Positions 1 through 8,569 are shown, counted from the stretch's first letter. The stretch is 10,464 nt of DNA from an uncultured Prevotella sp. (GCA_934219025.1 CAKQDG010000080.1:1-10464); one strand, 5' to 3'. Translations and numbers: made by a program. The notes: a model not told the origin generated them from the letters alone.

Positions 1-67
1 GACGGATTCGAACCGCCGACCCTCTGCTTGTAAGGCAGATGCTCTAAACCAGCTGAGCTAAACGCCC
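1..67 (-). tRNA. tRNA-Val (anticodon UAC), 3' end cut by window edge
   Basis: On the minus strand the sequence folds as a tRNA. The 5' acceptor strand GGGCGTT begins at 67, followed by a D arm with GCTC/GAGC stem and an AGCTGGTTTA loop, then an anticodon stem TCTGC/GCAGA around the loop CTTACAA. The anticodon is TAC (plus-strand positions 30-32), which reads valine codons. The T arm has a TTCGAAT loop and its stem ends at position 1, so only the 3' acceptor strand, discriminator base and any CCA lie outside the window. A strong promoter sits just upstream at 88-119. All visible stems pair, with one G-U in the T stem, so the gene appears functional. Confidence 0.96.
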
Positions 68-87
68 TTGCTCTTGTTAAGCGGTTG

Positions 88-119
88 CAAAGGTATGAAG
101 TTTTTTCTTTCCCTCCAAA
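88..119 (-). promoter_or_regulatory. Bacteroidetes sigma-70-type promoter for tRNA-Val
   Basis: Read on the minus strand, TTTG (116-119) is followed after 20 bases by TACCTTTG (88-95). These match the Bacteroidetes -33 (TTTG) and -7 (TAnnTTTG) consensus exactly with normal spacing. Transcription would start a few bases downstream, about 10-15 bases before the tRNA 5' end at 67. The match is seen directly; the activity is inferred. Confidence 0.85.
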
Positions 120-498
120 TTTTTTGCTGTTTTTTTTCAGTTTGGCATGATTTTTTCTTTCTGCGGCGTTGTTTGGCGGGAATAAAGCAGTGCTTCACTG
201 TCGGTATAGCTATGGTTTGCCCGGAGTATACCTATGCTGCACTTTCGGTACCAAGTTGCTTCTCTGATTTGGTACTGCGAGTTCCTTTTTCTTCCTCCCC
301 TGCTTTTAGTCTGCATCATTCATGGGATGATACAGGATTGAGCTATCATATATTCAAGTTTCGGATTTATAATACAGACTATGTGAAATCATACCTGTTT
401 CGGGTGATTTTGGCGCAAGATTAGCCGTGAAATGTTAAAATCAAACTACAAAACATTCATTTTCATTATTATAGTATAAAACATTTAAACATTCTTAG
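120..498. other. Gene-free stretch between tRNA-Val and the receptor operon
   Basis: No convincing coding region is visible. An open frame can be drawn from a TTG at 68 to 424, but it starts inside the tRNA leader and promoter and has no family resemblance. A weak stem can form between 246-254 and 269-277 (core GTACCAA/TTGGTAC, 14-base loop) without a following T-run, so it is not an obvious terminator. The last 70 bases are very AT-rich and contain AAACATT three times (451, 479 and 487); AATGTT at 431 is inverted relative to these. They could be regulator contacts for the downstream operon or chance in AT-rich DNA. Confidence 0.5.
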
Positions 499-506
499 TA
501 TATTTG
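499..506 (+). promoter_or_regulatory. -7 box of the promoter for the receptor-lipoprotein operon
   Basis: TATATTTG matches the Bacteroidetes -7 consensus TAnnTTTG exactly. It lies 44 bases before the ATG at 551, giving a predicted untranslated leader of roughly 40 bases. No clear TTTG -33 box stands at the expected distance, only AT-rich sequence, so the promoter may be weak or need an activator. It is the only good candidate close to the gene. Confidence 0.65.
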
Positions 507-550
507 TAGAGCAAATTATTAATTATCCTAAAAACAACAAGTTTTTATTT

Positions 551-3250
551 ATGAAAAATCATCTAAAACATCTCCTTCTGGTAGCAGTGCTCGCCATGGT
601 TGGCACGGTATCTGCGGTTGCTCAGTCAGCCCTCAGAGGAAAGGTAGTTGATGCGGAAACGGGCGAGCCTCTTATCGGCGCAACAGTTTCCGTAGGTGGA
701 ATCAATGCGGCAACCGATATCGACGGTGTCTTTGTAGTAAAGGGCGTAAAGCCCGATGCTCAAGTACAGATACAGTATATCGGATTCAAGACGAAAACGG
801 TGAAGCCTTCGCCACGCAGCCGCGGCGAACTGGGAACCATCAAGCTTGAAACCGACGGCAGAACGCTTAGCGACGTGATCGTAACTTCGCAGATTGCCGT
901 GGCACGAAAGACTCCGGTGGCTGTTTCGTCTGTGCCGATGTCGTTTATCGAAGAGAAAATCGGAACTCAGGAATTCCCGGAAATCCTGAAGTCTACACCG
1001 GGCGTTCACGCCAACAAAGAGGGTGGCGGCTACGGCGACTCGGAGATTTACATGCGTGGTTTCGACAATACAAACATCGCCGTGATGGTGAACGGTGTGC
1101 CGATGAACGACATGGAGAACCAGAACGTTTACTGGTCTAACTGGGCTGGTCTGACCGACGTTACCCGCACAATGCAGACTCAGCGCGGACTGGGAGCTTC
1201 AAAGGTTTCTTCTCCTTCTGTGGGCGGCACTATCAATATCATCACAAAGGCTCTCGAGGCAAAGAAGGGCGGTTCGATATATTATGCCATGGGCAACGAC
1301 AACATGAACAAGGTGATGTTCACCGTTTCAACAGGTATGTCGAAGAGCGGATGGGCCATGACCCTGCTCGGCTCGAAGACATGGGGCGACGGATATGCAC
1401 AGGGCACCGACTTCACGGGATACACCTACTTTCTGAACATCGCTAAGCGCATCAACGACAAGCACCAGCTGTCGTTCACTGCCTTCGGCGCTCCACAGGA
1501 GCACTATCAGCGCAAGGGCGCCCTGACCCTGGCAGAATGGAAGATGACGGAGCAGGTTTGGGGTATCACAGACCACAAATACAACTCTTCTTACGGTTTT
1601 GACAAGAACGGACAGCGCAAGACTGCCGAATACAACGTTTACCACAAACCGCAGTTCAGCCTGAACCACCAGTGGCAAATCGACGACAAGTCGTCGCTCA
1701 GCACCGTATTGTATATGTCTATCGGACGCGGATACGGATACAGCGGACAGGGTAACGGCACTTACGGATACTCCTACACCGACTGGTATGGAGCCAACTA
1801 CGGCGTGTTACAGACAAAATACCGCAACGCTGACGGAACCTTCGACTACGGAGCAATTCAAGACATCAACGAGCAGAGCGAACACGGATCTATGCTCGTG
1901 ATGGGTAAGCTGAAAAACTATCACAACTGGTATGGACTGGTTTCTACTTACAACACCAAGTTCGGCAAGGACATCGACTTCTACGGAGGTATCGACTTCC
2001 GCGCATACAAGGGTGTGCACACTAACGAGATTATCGACCTGTACAACGGTAAATACTATATCGACTCTTCACGCCAAAACGCAAAGGCAGAAAACAACGT
2101 GAACGCTTCTAACCCTGACTGGGTGAACCAGAAGTTGGGCGTGGGCGACGTGATGTATCGCGACTTCGACGGACACGTGGTTCAGGAGGGAGCCTTCTTC
2201 CAGACTGAATATTCGAAGAACAACCTCTCGGCTTTCATCGCCGGATCGCTTTCAAACACTTCTTACTGGCGCTACGACCGCCTCTACTACGACAAGGATC
2301 ACGCCAAGTCGGAGACAAAGAGCTATATCGGCGGAACTATCAAGGGCGGTTTGAACTACAACTTCAACGAGCACCACAATGCTTTCTTCAACATGGGATA
2401 CATCAGCCGCGCTCCTAAGTTCAGCACCGGCGTGTTCCTCACTTCTTATACAAGCAACGTAACGAACCCGGATGCCCACAACGAGAAAGTTCTCTCGTTC
2501 GAACTCGGCTACGGCTACCGCACAAAATGGCTGCAGGTGAACATGAACGCTTACTGGACAAAGTGGATGGACAAGACCATGGCTAAGCAGGTGTCTGTAG
2601 GTACGGCTCAGGTGGACGGATATATCAACATGACCGGCGTTGACGCACGCCACCAGGGCATCGAGCTCGAAGTGAAGGCAAGTCCGCTATACTGGCTCGA
2701 CCTCAACGGAATGTTCTCTATCGGCGACTGGCAGTGGGACAGCAATGCAAAGGGCTACGTGTATGACGTCAACGGACAGCCGCTGACAAAAGACGGCGAA
2801 GTGGCAAGCGGCGTAATGGCAGAAGACCACCAGTGGGCTGCCATCAAGCTAAAGGGCATCCGCGTGGGCGGTTCTGCACAGACCACGGCTGCTCTCGGCG
2901 CAACGGTGAAGATTGGCAAGCAGATTCGTATCGGTGCCGACTGGACTCTGTATGCCCGCAACTATGCCTACTATCAGATTAGCGCAAGCAACCTGTCGCT
3001 CGGCAAGGAAACAACAGTGGCCGACCCTTGGAAGGCTCCTACGGCAAGCCAGGTGGACCTGAACGCATCTTACAAGTTCAAGATTGCAGGACTGAACGCC
3101 ACAATCTCAGGAAACGTGAACAACCTCTTCGACTACCAGTATCTGGGCAAAGTGTGGAACCCACGCTCCGGTGCGGCAAACAAGGACAACATTTACGGAT
3201 TCTATGCCTTCGGACGCACATTCAGCACAAGACTGAAGGTTAATTTCTAA
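551..3250 (+). CDS. TonB-dependent outer-membrane receptor with N-terminal carboxypeptidase-like domain
   Basis: This 899-residue protein should be an outer-membrane beta-barrel that imports a ligand using TonB/ExbBD energy. In order it shows: a signal peptide (residues 1 to about 25, cleavage near SAVAQ); a CarboxypepD_reg-like beta-sandwich (about 27-85, with GKVVDAETGEPLIGATV); a possible TonB box near 104-113 (TLSDVIVTSQ); a plug domain (about 120-232, with YMRGFDNTN, VNGVPMNDMEN and GGTINIIT); and a barrel rich in alternating aromatic strands to the C-terminal Phe899, the usual last residue recognised by the Bam machinery. At about 900 residues it is shorter than many SusC proteins (about 1,000) and its neighbour is not a SusD, so it is better called a general TonB-dependent receptor; the substrate is unknown. 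The lipoprotein gene follows 33 bases later with no terminator between, indicating one operon. The ATG has an AT-rich leader and no Shine-Dalgarno, as is usual in this phylum. Confidence 0.95.
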   Translation: MKNHLKHLLLVAVLAMVGTVSAVAQSALRGKVVDAETGEPLIGATVSVGGINAATDIDGVFVVKGVKPDAQVQIQYIGFKTKTVKPSPRSRGELGTIKLETDGRTLSDVIVTSQIAVARKTPVAVSSVPMSFIEEKIGTQEFPEILKSTPGVHANKEGGGYGDSEIYMRGFDNTNIAVMVNGVPMNDMENQNVYWSNWAGLTDVTRTMQTQRGLGASKVSSPSVGGTINIITKALEAKKGGSIYYAMGNDNMNKVMFTVSTGMSKSGWAMTLLGSKTWGDGYAQGTDFTGYTYFLNIAKRINDKHQLSFTAFGAPQEHYQRKGALTLAEWKMTEQVWGITDHKYNSSYGFDKNGQRKTAEYNVYHKPQFSLNHQWQIDDKSSLSTVLYMSIGRGYGYSGQGNGTYGYSYTDWYGANYGVLQTKYRNADGTFDYGAIQDINEQSEHGSMLVMGKLKNYHNWYGLVSTYNTKFGKDIDFYGGIDFRAYKGVHTNEIIDLYNGKYYIDSSRQNAKAENNVNASNPDWVNQKLGVGDVMYRDFDGHVVQEGAFFQTEYSKNNLSAFIAGSLSNTSYWRYDRLYYDKDHAKSETKSYIGGTIKGGLNYNFNEHHNAFFNMGYISRAPKFSTGVFLTSYTSNVTNPDAHNEKVLSFELGYGYRTKWLQVNMNAYWTKWMDKTMAKQVSVGTAQVDGYINMTGVDARHQGIELEVKASPLYWLDLNGMFSIGDWQWDSNAKGYVYDVNGQPLTKDGEVASGVMAEDHQWAAIKLKGIRVGGSAQTTAALGATVKIGKQIRIGADWTLYARNYAYYQISASNLSLGKETTVADPWKAPTASQVDLNASYKFKIAGLNATISGNVNNLFDYQYLGKVWNPRSGAANKDNIYGFYAFGRTFSTRLKVNF

Positions 3251-3283
3251 TCACACCTATTAATATATATAAGAATATCGATT

Positions 3284-5338
3284 ATGAAAAAGATATATTT
3301 ACTGTCGGCTGTAGCTCTCTTGGGACTGGCCTCTTGCGATGACTTCGACGATCAGTTCCACCTCGGCAACCAGTTTGGCGACGTGAAGAAAGGCACCATA
3401 GTACTTACAGACGAAGACTACAGCACTATTGCCAACCTTGCAGCCAACAAGGAACTTGCGGCAAAGCTCGACGCCGAATCCGGCACAACGGCATATACCG
3501 AGGCTTTGCAGAAGCTGAAAGACCAGAAGTACTTCGGCACGATGATTACTGCCGACCAGTTTGTGCCGGCTTTCCTGCAGAACAAATATCCGGAGTCTGA
3601 CCTTAACTCTTCGTTCAAAGTTACATACAACGAGTATTGCGGCAAATCGGAATATCTTGCCGACTTCAACAATCTCATAGGCGAATACACCCTCACTGCC
3701 GACAACTACAGCACGGCATGGGACGGCAAGTCGACTGCCGCATATCTCACCCCTGCCACAGTGGGCAAGATTCCGACAGTGCTCGACGAGGCTTATCCTA
3801 ATGCCGAAGAGGGAAACATCGCCGTGGTGAACTATGCTTACTCCGACTTTGAGCCTGCCGGTGGTGCAGCTGAAGTAACCTACTCTAAGATTTCTGACGT
3901 CATTGCCAACACTGCCGGCGGAGAATACAACGTGAAGGGCATCGTTTGCGCTACTTATTCGCGCGGTTTCCTCCTTACCGACAAGACGGGATACATTCTT
4001 GTATTCAAGACAAGCGAGGTGAACGTAGGCGACGAGGTGGCCGTGAGCGGAACAACTTCGCAGTATGCCGGACTGATGCAGTTCCCAAATACGGCTGAGG
4101 TTACTGTGACCAAGGCTGGCAAGGAACCGAACTACAAGCAGCCTTCCCCAAAATTCCTTGACGCTGCCGGATTTGAGGAGTATTTCAACAGTCCTAAGGT
4201 TGAATTCGTAAGATATGCCGGAAAGCTCACCATATCGGGAACCTACTACAACGTGGAAATCAACGGAACAGAAAAGCAGGGCAGTCTGTCGTATGTTCCA
4301 ACGGGAATGATCGACCCGAGTCTTGACGGCGCATACGTTATAGTACACGGTTATGCCATCGGCACATCGAAAAGCACATACCTCAACACCATGGTTACAA
4401 ATGTTGAGAATGCGGCCAATTCTGCCAAAACAAGAAATGTGATGCGCGCCGCTGCCAACGGTGGAGCAAACACCTCGGCTGTATACAAGTATTCTAACGG
4501 CAAGTGGTCTCTCTACACCGCCGGCGACGCCAAGGTTATCGCTGCTCAGCCGGAATGGTACAACCTGATTGGTTCTACCACTATGGCAAAACCGGAGAAC
4601 TATCTCCCTACCCTATTGCAGCGCGAATATCCGTTTGCTGAAGACGGACAGAAGGTTGCCGTGGTTTACCGCAAGGCTGCATCAAAGATGGCTGTGGTGG
4701 AATATACTTATAGTGCTACTGAAGGATGGGCAGAGTCGAAGGAATACAAGAAGGAGACTACAACCTTCGCCAAGACAGAAAACGGATTTGAAGCACAGAT
4801 AAGTATATATCTCAACAGCACACTGTGTGGCGACGAAGGCGGTTTCAGTATCTTCAACGTAAACCTGAACACCCTGAACTACGTATGGCAGAACACTACA
4901 AACTACGGTTGGAAAGCTTCTGCCTTTGCCAACAAGACGAACACTGCTTCTGAAAGCTGGCTCGTTTCGCCGGCTCTCAACATGAAGAAGGCCAAGAACC
5001 CGGAGATTGTATTCGACGAGGCCATGAACTTCCTCGGTTCAAACAATATCGAAGACTTCCTCTCTGTAAAGGTTTCAACAGACTTCGACGGCAAGGATGT
5101 AAATGCTGCTACATGGGAAACGATGAACATCACAGGTTCTACATCTACAGATGGTCAACACATCGCGGGCAGAACCGACGGTGCGTCATGGACATTCTAC
5201 ACCATCGACCCGGTATCCCTCGCGCAGTTCGCAGGCAAGACTGTACACATTGCATTCGTTTACAAGAGCACAGACGCCGTGGCTCCTACTTACGAATTCA
5301 AGAATATCATAGTTAGAGAAAAGGAAGTGGCTGAATAA
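3284..5338 (+). CDS. Surface-type lipoprotein with repeated motif, OB-fold-like segments and choice-of-anchor-J-like C-terminus
   Basis: This 684-residue protein is probably the partner of the receptor encoded just upstream. A short signal peptide ends in the lipobox LASC with Cys18 as the lipidated residue. The following DDFDD is acidic, consistent with the Bacteroidetes signal that sends lipoproteins to the cell surface. A motif of the form PxxLxxxYPxAxxGxxxxVxY occurs three times, near residues 94-116, 164-184 and 441-462. Residues about 200-280 (YNVKGIVCA, GFLLTDKTGYILVF, VGDEVAVSG) resemble an OB-fold domain such as DUF5689, and about 305-375 may be a second one. Residues about 505-680 look like a choice-of-anchor-J/DUF5017-type beta-sandwich (SWLVSPALNM near 558, ending FKNIIVRE). 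No catalytic motif is evident, so a binding role is more likely than an enzymatic one. The domain names are from memory of the families, not a search. It is followed by a strong terminator. Confidence 0.85.
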   Translation: MKKIYLLSAVALLGLASCDDFDDQFHLGNQFGDVKKGTIVLTDEDYSTIANLAANKELAAKLDAESGTTAYTEALQKLKDQKYFGTMITADQFVPAFLQNKYPESDLNSSFKVTYNEYCGKSEYLADFNNLIGEYTLTADNYSTAWDGKSTAAYLTPATVGKIPTVLDEAYPNAEEGNIAVVNYAYSDFEPAGGAAEVTYSKISDVIANTAGGEYNVKGIVCATYSRGFLLTDKTGYILVFKTSEVNVGDEVAVSGTTSQYAGLMQFPNTAEVTVTKAGKEPNYKQPSPKFLDAAGFEEYFNSPKVEFVRYAGKLTISGTYYNVEINGTEKQGSLSYVPTGMIDPSLDGAYVIVHGYAIGTSKSTYLNTMVTNVENAANSAKTRNVMRAAANGGANTSAVYKYSNGKWSLYTAGDAKVIAAQPEWYNLIGSTTMAKPENYLPTLLQREYPFAEDGQKVAVVYRKAASKMAVVEYTYSATEGWAESKEYKKETTTFAKTENGFEAQISIYLNSTLCGDEGGFSIFNVNLNTLNYVWQNTTNYGWKASAFANKTNTASESWLVSPALNMKKAKNPEIVFDEAMNFLGSNNIEDFLSVKVSTDFDGKDVNAATWETMNITGSTSTDGQHIAGRTDGASWTFYTIDPVSLAQFAGKTVHIAFVYKSTDAVAPTYEFKNIIVREKEVAE

Positions 5339-5365
5339 ATTCAGTTTTCAAATAACAGCAAAAAG

Positions 5366-5400
5366 AAGATGCGCCCCTCACATGGAGCGCATCTTTTTTT
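5366..5400. terminator. Bidirectional Rho-independent terminator between convergent genes
   Basis: AAGATGCGC (5366-5374) pairs with GCGCATCTT (5387-5395), with two more C-G pairs possible toward the loop. On the plus strand the stem runs into eight or more T residues, terminating the receptor-lipoprotein operon 28 bases after its stop codon. On the minus strand the same stem is followed by TTCTTTTTG, so it can also end the convergent gene whose stop lies at 5445. Confidence 0.9.
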
Positions 5401-5444
5401 TGATATATTATGTTTCAAGTATTTGCGGGCAACCTTAGCGTGTA

Positions 5445-8400
5445 TCAATAATATTTGCCAACTGATTTTCCGTTTCTTATTATCGTTATGCCTCTATGCA
5501 GAGGTTTCGACAGGCGTCTGCCGTCGATAGTCCAATACGTCGGTTCATCCGTTGCAGCTGATGCATCTACGGCATGGATTCCGGTTGTGGCAACATTGAT
5601 GGACACAGGAATGGATTCGCCAGAGGCATACACCGCAGTTACGGAATATTCGTGGTTTCCAGCATCAGCAGGCACACTGCACGAAGTTGTGGAAACGTTT
5701 TTGTACAGTAAGCGGTCCTTGTAAACATTATACGACAAAGGATTGCCGCTGGCAATGCTATACGAAATATCGTCAAGTCCCAGCCACAGGCTACTGCCAT
5801 TGGGGTCGAAGCGCTCAATGGCAAAGTAGAGCGCACCGTCGGGGATACTGAACGTGTAGTTCTTCCACTCGCCTTCGGTCTCCACCCTCGCCTCGCCAGC
5901 CTTCTGGAAGTCGGCTGGATTTGTCGTGTCGGTGGAATACGACATTATCAGATTCTCGGGGTATGACACTCCGTTTGCAGCCTCGCTCTTGGCATAGAAC
6001 GAAACGGTCTGTGCCTTGCCGGAGAGCAGCGGACTGATGAGCCACTTGTCTGAACCCGAGATGTCGCCGTTTTCATCAACACCATAGAAGGTGGACAGAT
6101 ACTGATAGCCTGAGTGTCCGGGATAAGTGTCGCCAGCATCGTAAGTATCATCAAAATTCGTCAAGATAAAAGCACAGCTCTCTCCCTCATGCGGAAGTTT
6201 CACGTCAGAGAAGAGCCCGCCCTGCAGCGTCTCGTCATTGCTATAGCATATCCACGACGAGAAGTTGTCGGCGGTCCATGGCTCATAACTCTCGAAGTCC
6301 TCGGTGACTTCCTCCGAAGGATTGGCAGGAGCCTTCCATGTGAGTGTTACATCAGAGCCATCGCTGCTGCCGGAAAGATTTTCCACAGGCGACGATTTGG
6401 GCAAGTCCACACTTACAGACTTCTCCCACTTGTTGTTGTCGGGTTTCTCGTCGCCCGCAAATTCCACACTGACAGACACTTTTCCCTGTTGTTCACTGAA
6501 TACGCTTGGAATTACTCCCAGACTAAAGGCTTTAGCATCGCCAGGAATAATAGTTCCACGTTCGCCTTCATAGATTTTCTCATCGTTCCATTTTGCAACA
6601 ACCTTATAGTCAGAAACCTTTTTCTGTCCGGAGTTGTATACAAAGAAACCGATTCTCAATTCCTCGCCTGCCCTCACCCTGTCGTTGCATTTCGCAATGA
6701 CCTGCAAGTCATTGTCCAATGCGTCGAGAACATGTATGTCGTCGAGAAAAAGGGAGTCGCCGGCAACGGCATCGCTGAACTGGAAGCGGAGAACCACATA
6801 GCGTGAATCTTTCACATCAGACAATGACAGTTCCGTGGTTTGCCAACTGTCATTGAGGTCAATCTTGCCAAGCTCTATCTTCTCGCCATTCTGCTTCTGT
6901 GCAATTGCCGATATCATGCCGTGCGCTCCCTTTCCGGAAAAGCGCAATACGGGGTTCACGGCGTCAGCGAGACTTATCTTGCCGGTATTGAACGACATTG
7001 TTTCCTTGCCGTCAGACTTCCATCCTATGGAGCCGCTGCCAGGCATGGGCGTACTGCTCTGCTCGCTGATTACCGGCAGTGCGGCATTTGCCGACGAACG
7101 GGAATACCACCATAGCGTGCCATTGAGCTCGCCGTTGCTAACAGTCTCTTCAAACGGCAGTTGGTACGGTTTGCCGATTAACTTTGTATTGGCGTCGATA
7201 TAGTTGAACGTACCGATGCCGGCAATGTTGAGCGGAGCAATAAGATAGTTGGCAATAGCCTGTTCGCCCTCGTCGGGATTCTTGTTGAAGTCATATGAAG
7301 TCACCGCCACATCGGTGGTATCAATAGGCAGCGCCACTGGTCCGTTATAGCTCTGTATCAGTTGTGCAATGACGTATTTCACCTGCGACGGATCAACATA
7401 CCCCCCGTTTACGCCCTTGGTAGGCACAGGAGCCCATGATGCAGTAAGCGAAGGCATATCGTCGTGAAGATATGATGAGTTTATGTCTACGGCATCTGCC
7501 ACGTCCTGTCCGGTATATACATTCACCGTAGCCGCCTTACCCTCGCTACCGTCGGCAAAAGCAACGATGGTATATTTGTTGTTACCCTGCTCTGTATTGT
7601 TGTCAATCACGGTAAGTACGCTACCAGGCACGGGGCTTTTTACAAGAGCCACAGTGATGCCTTTTCTCGTAACGCGTATGCTGTCGATGGCGTTTAGAGC
7701 ATTGCCGTTTTGATCTTTTGCCGGGGCTGTAAAGCGCAGTGTGGCTTGTAGTCCTCCATTCTCGGCAGGTGTGGCAGAGATATCGGTAACAGCATCCGGC
7801 GCACTTGCCTTTGTTACGGCTTTCACCGACACGTTGTCGACAAAGAGATAGAATTTCCACGGGTCGCTCATGGCATGAAAGCCAAAATAATAGTTGCCAG
7901 TTGCAGCGGGTGTGAATTTCTTTGTTACCACCATACGGTCGGCATATTTCTTTGCCACGTCGAAACCATCGGCAAGCACTTCGGTGAGAGCAGAAACTGT
8001 GGCGTCATTGCCATATCTCACCTCCAACCGTTCCTTGTCGCTTGTTGATGCGCACCAGGTTTCAAACGACATCTCGTATTCCACGCCCTTGGTCATCTTG
8101 ATGCCAGGTGTAACGAGCCAGTCATTGGCCTGGTTCGACCTGTGGTAAGTATAGAAGGCAACGCCCTGATTGCCGGCATACGATTCGTTGTCGGTAAAAC
8201 TCCAGGTCTTTCCGTCGTTGTTGGCGTCAATAACGGAGAAATCGCCCAACCCGGAATCGAAAGTTTCGAGAAACGGCGTCTGCACTATGGTCTTTGCCAT
8301 GCTCCGGTGCTGAAACGTGGCGTGTTTTCCGTTTTCAGTAATATTTGCCAGCGTAATTGCAGACACAGGCATTCGTTCGACAGCAATGTCTTTGCCGTGC

Positions 8401-8534
8401 GCCTTGTTATTCAGAGACATCGCATGCTTCTGCAACGGCGAAACGCTCTGCGAATGAATTGCGTGCTGCGCATGAATGGACAAAGGAATCATCGCCATAA
8501 AAGGCAATAGGCTTTTGATAAAATCTAACTTCAT
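5445..8534 (-). CDS. Secreted multidomain protein: three choice-of-anchor-J-like modules, fibronectin III-like modules, T9SS-like tail
   Basis: The chosen start is the ATG at 8534 (MKLDFIKSLLPF), giving 1,029 residues and a typical signal peptide ending near SIHAQ. The frame extends to a TTG at 8561, but that lies at the predicted transcription start and would put nine residues before the signal peptide. Visible modules: choice-of-anchor-J-like 1 (about 88-240, with DWLVTP); fibronectin III-like (about 245-340) and a second (about 350-456); a degenerate J-like 2 (about 457-604, ending LFLDDIHVLD); a CARDB-like sandwich (about 606-711); a fibronectin III half (about 714-738), J-like 3 (about 744-928, with KWLISP) and the apparent other fibronectin half (about 931-981). 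The last 34 residues (YWTIDGRRLSKP, RGITIIRNGK) resemble a type A T9SS sorting tail, so the protein is probably exported and anchored or released at the surface. No protease or glycosidase catalytic signature was seen, and binding or adhesion is only a guess. Confidence 0.85.
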   Translation of the reverse strand: MKLDFIKSLLPFMAMIPLSIHAQHAIHSQSVSPLQKHAMSLNNKAHGKDIAVERMPVSAITLANITENGKHATFQHRSMAKTIVQTPFLETFDSGLGDFSVIDANNDGKTWSFTDNESYAGNQGVAFYTYHRSNQANDWLVTPGIKMTKGVEYEMSFETWCASTSDKERLEVRYGNDATVSALTEVLADGFDVAKKYADRMVVTKKFTPAATGNYYFGFHAMSDPWKFYLFVDNVSVKAVTKASAPDAVTDISATPAENGGLQATLRFTAPAKDQNGNALNAIDSIRVTRKGITVALVKSPVPGSVLTVIDNNTEQGNNKYTIVAFADGSEGKAATVNVYTGQDVADAVDINSSYLHDDMPSLTASWAPVPTKGVNGGYVDPSQVKYVIAQLIQSYNGPVALPIDTTDVAVTSYDFNKNPDEGEQAIANYLIAPLNIAGIGTFNYIDANTKLIGKPYQLPFEETVSNGELNGTLWWYSRSSANAALPVISEQSSTPMPGSGSIGWKSDGKETMSFNTGKISLADAVNPVLRFSGKGAHGMISAIAQKQNGEKIELGKIDLNDSWQTTELSLSDVKDSRYVVLRFQFSDAVAGDSLFLDDIHVLDALDNDLQVIAKCNDRVRAGEELRIGFFVYNSGQKKVSDYKVVAKWNDEKIYEGERGTIIPGDAKAFSLGVIPSVFSEQQGKVSVSVEFAGDEKPDNNKWEKSVSVDLPKSSPVENLSGSSDGSDVTLTWKAPANPSEEVTEDFESYEPWTADNFSSWICYSNDETLQGGLFSDVKLPHEGESCAFILTNFDDTYDAGDTYPGHSGYQYLSTFYGVDENGDISGSDKWLISPLLSGKAQTVSFYAKSEAANGVSYPENLIMSYSTDTTNPADFQKAGEARVETEGEWKNYTFSIPDGALYFAIERFDPNGSSLWLGLDDISYSIASGNPLSYNVYKDRLLYKNVSTTSCSVPADAGNHEYSVTAVYASGESIPVSINVATTGIHAVDASAATDEPTYWTIDGRRLSKPLHRGITIIRNGKSVGKYY

Positions 8535-8569
8535 AGGCAAAAATTTGTATTCGTTTAACAATATGCCTG

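Noticed and set aside
68..424. Open frame of 118 codons on the plus strand beside the tRNA
   Set aside because: It starts with TTG inside the tRNA leader, overlaps the tRNA promoter, has phenylalanine-rich translation from T-runs and no recognisable family.
1..550. tRNA-associated integration site for a mobile island
   Set aside because: No integrase and no repeated copy of the tRNA 3' end is visible; the 3' end is outside the window, so this cannot be supported.
3299..4348. Long antisense open frame (349 codons) opposite the lipoprotein gene
   Set aside because: The lipoprotein on the plus strand has a clear signal peptide, lipobox and domains. The antisense translation is an unstructured mix of Val, Arg and Ser, as expected from codon bias on the other strand.
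551..5338. Classical SusC/SusD polysaccharide utilisation pair
   Set aside because: The lipoprotein shows no SusD-like features and no carbohydrate-active enzyme is adjacent in the window.
6114..6806. Antisense open frame (230 codons) opposite the secreted multidomain gene
   Set aside because: It has no recognisable domain or promoter and lies wholly within a well-supported gene.
8535..8561. Upstream TTG start adding nine residues to the secreted protein
   Set aside because: The TTG coincides with the predicted transcription start from the -7 box at 8570-8577, and the ATG at 8534 gives a clean signal peptide.
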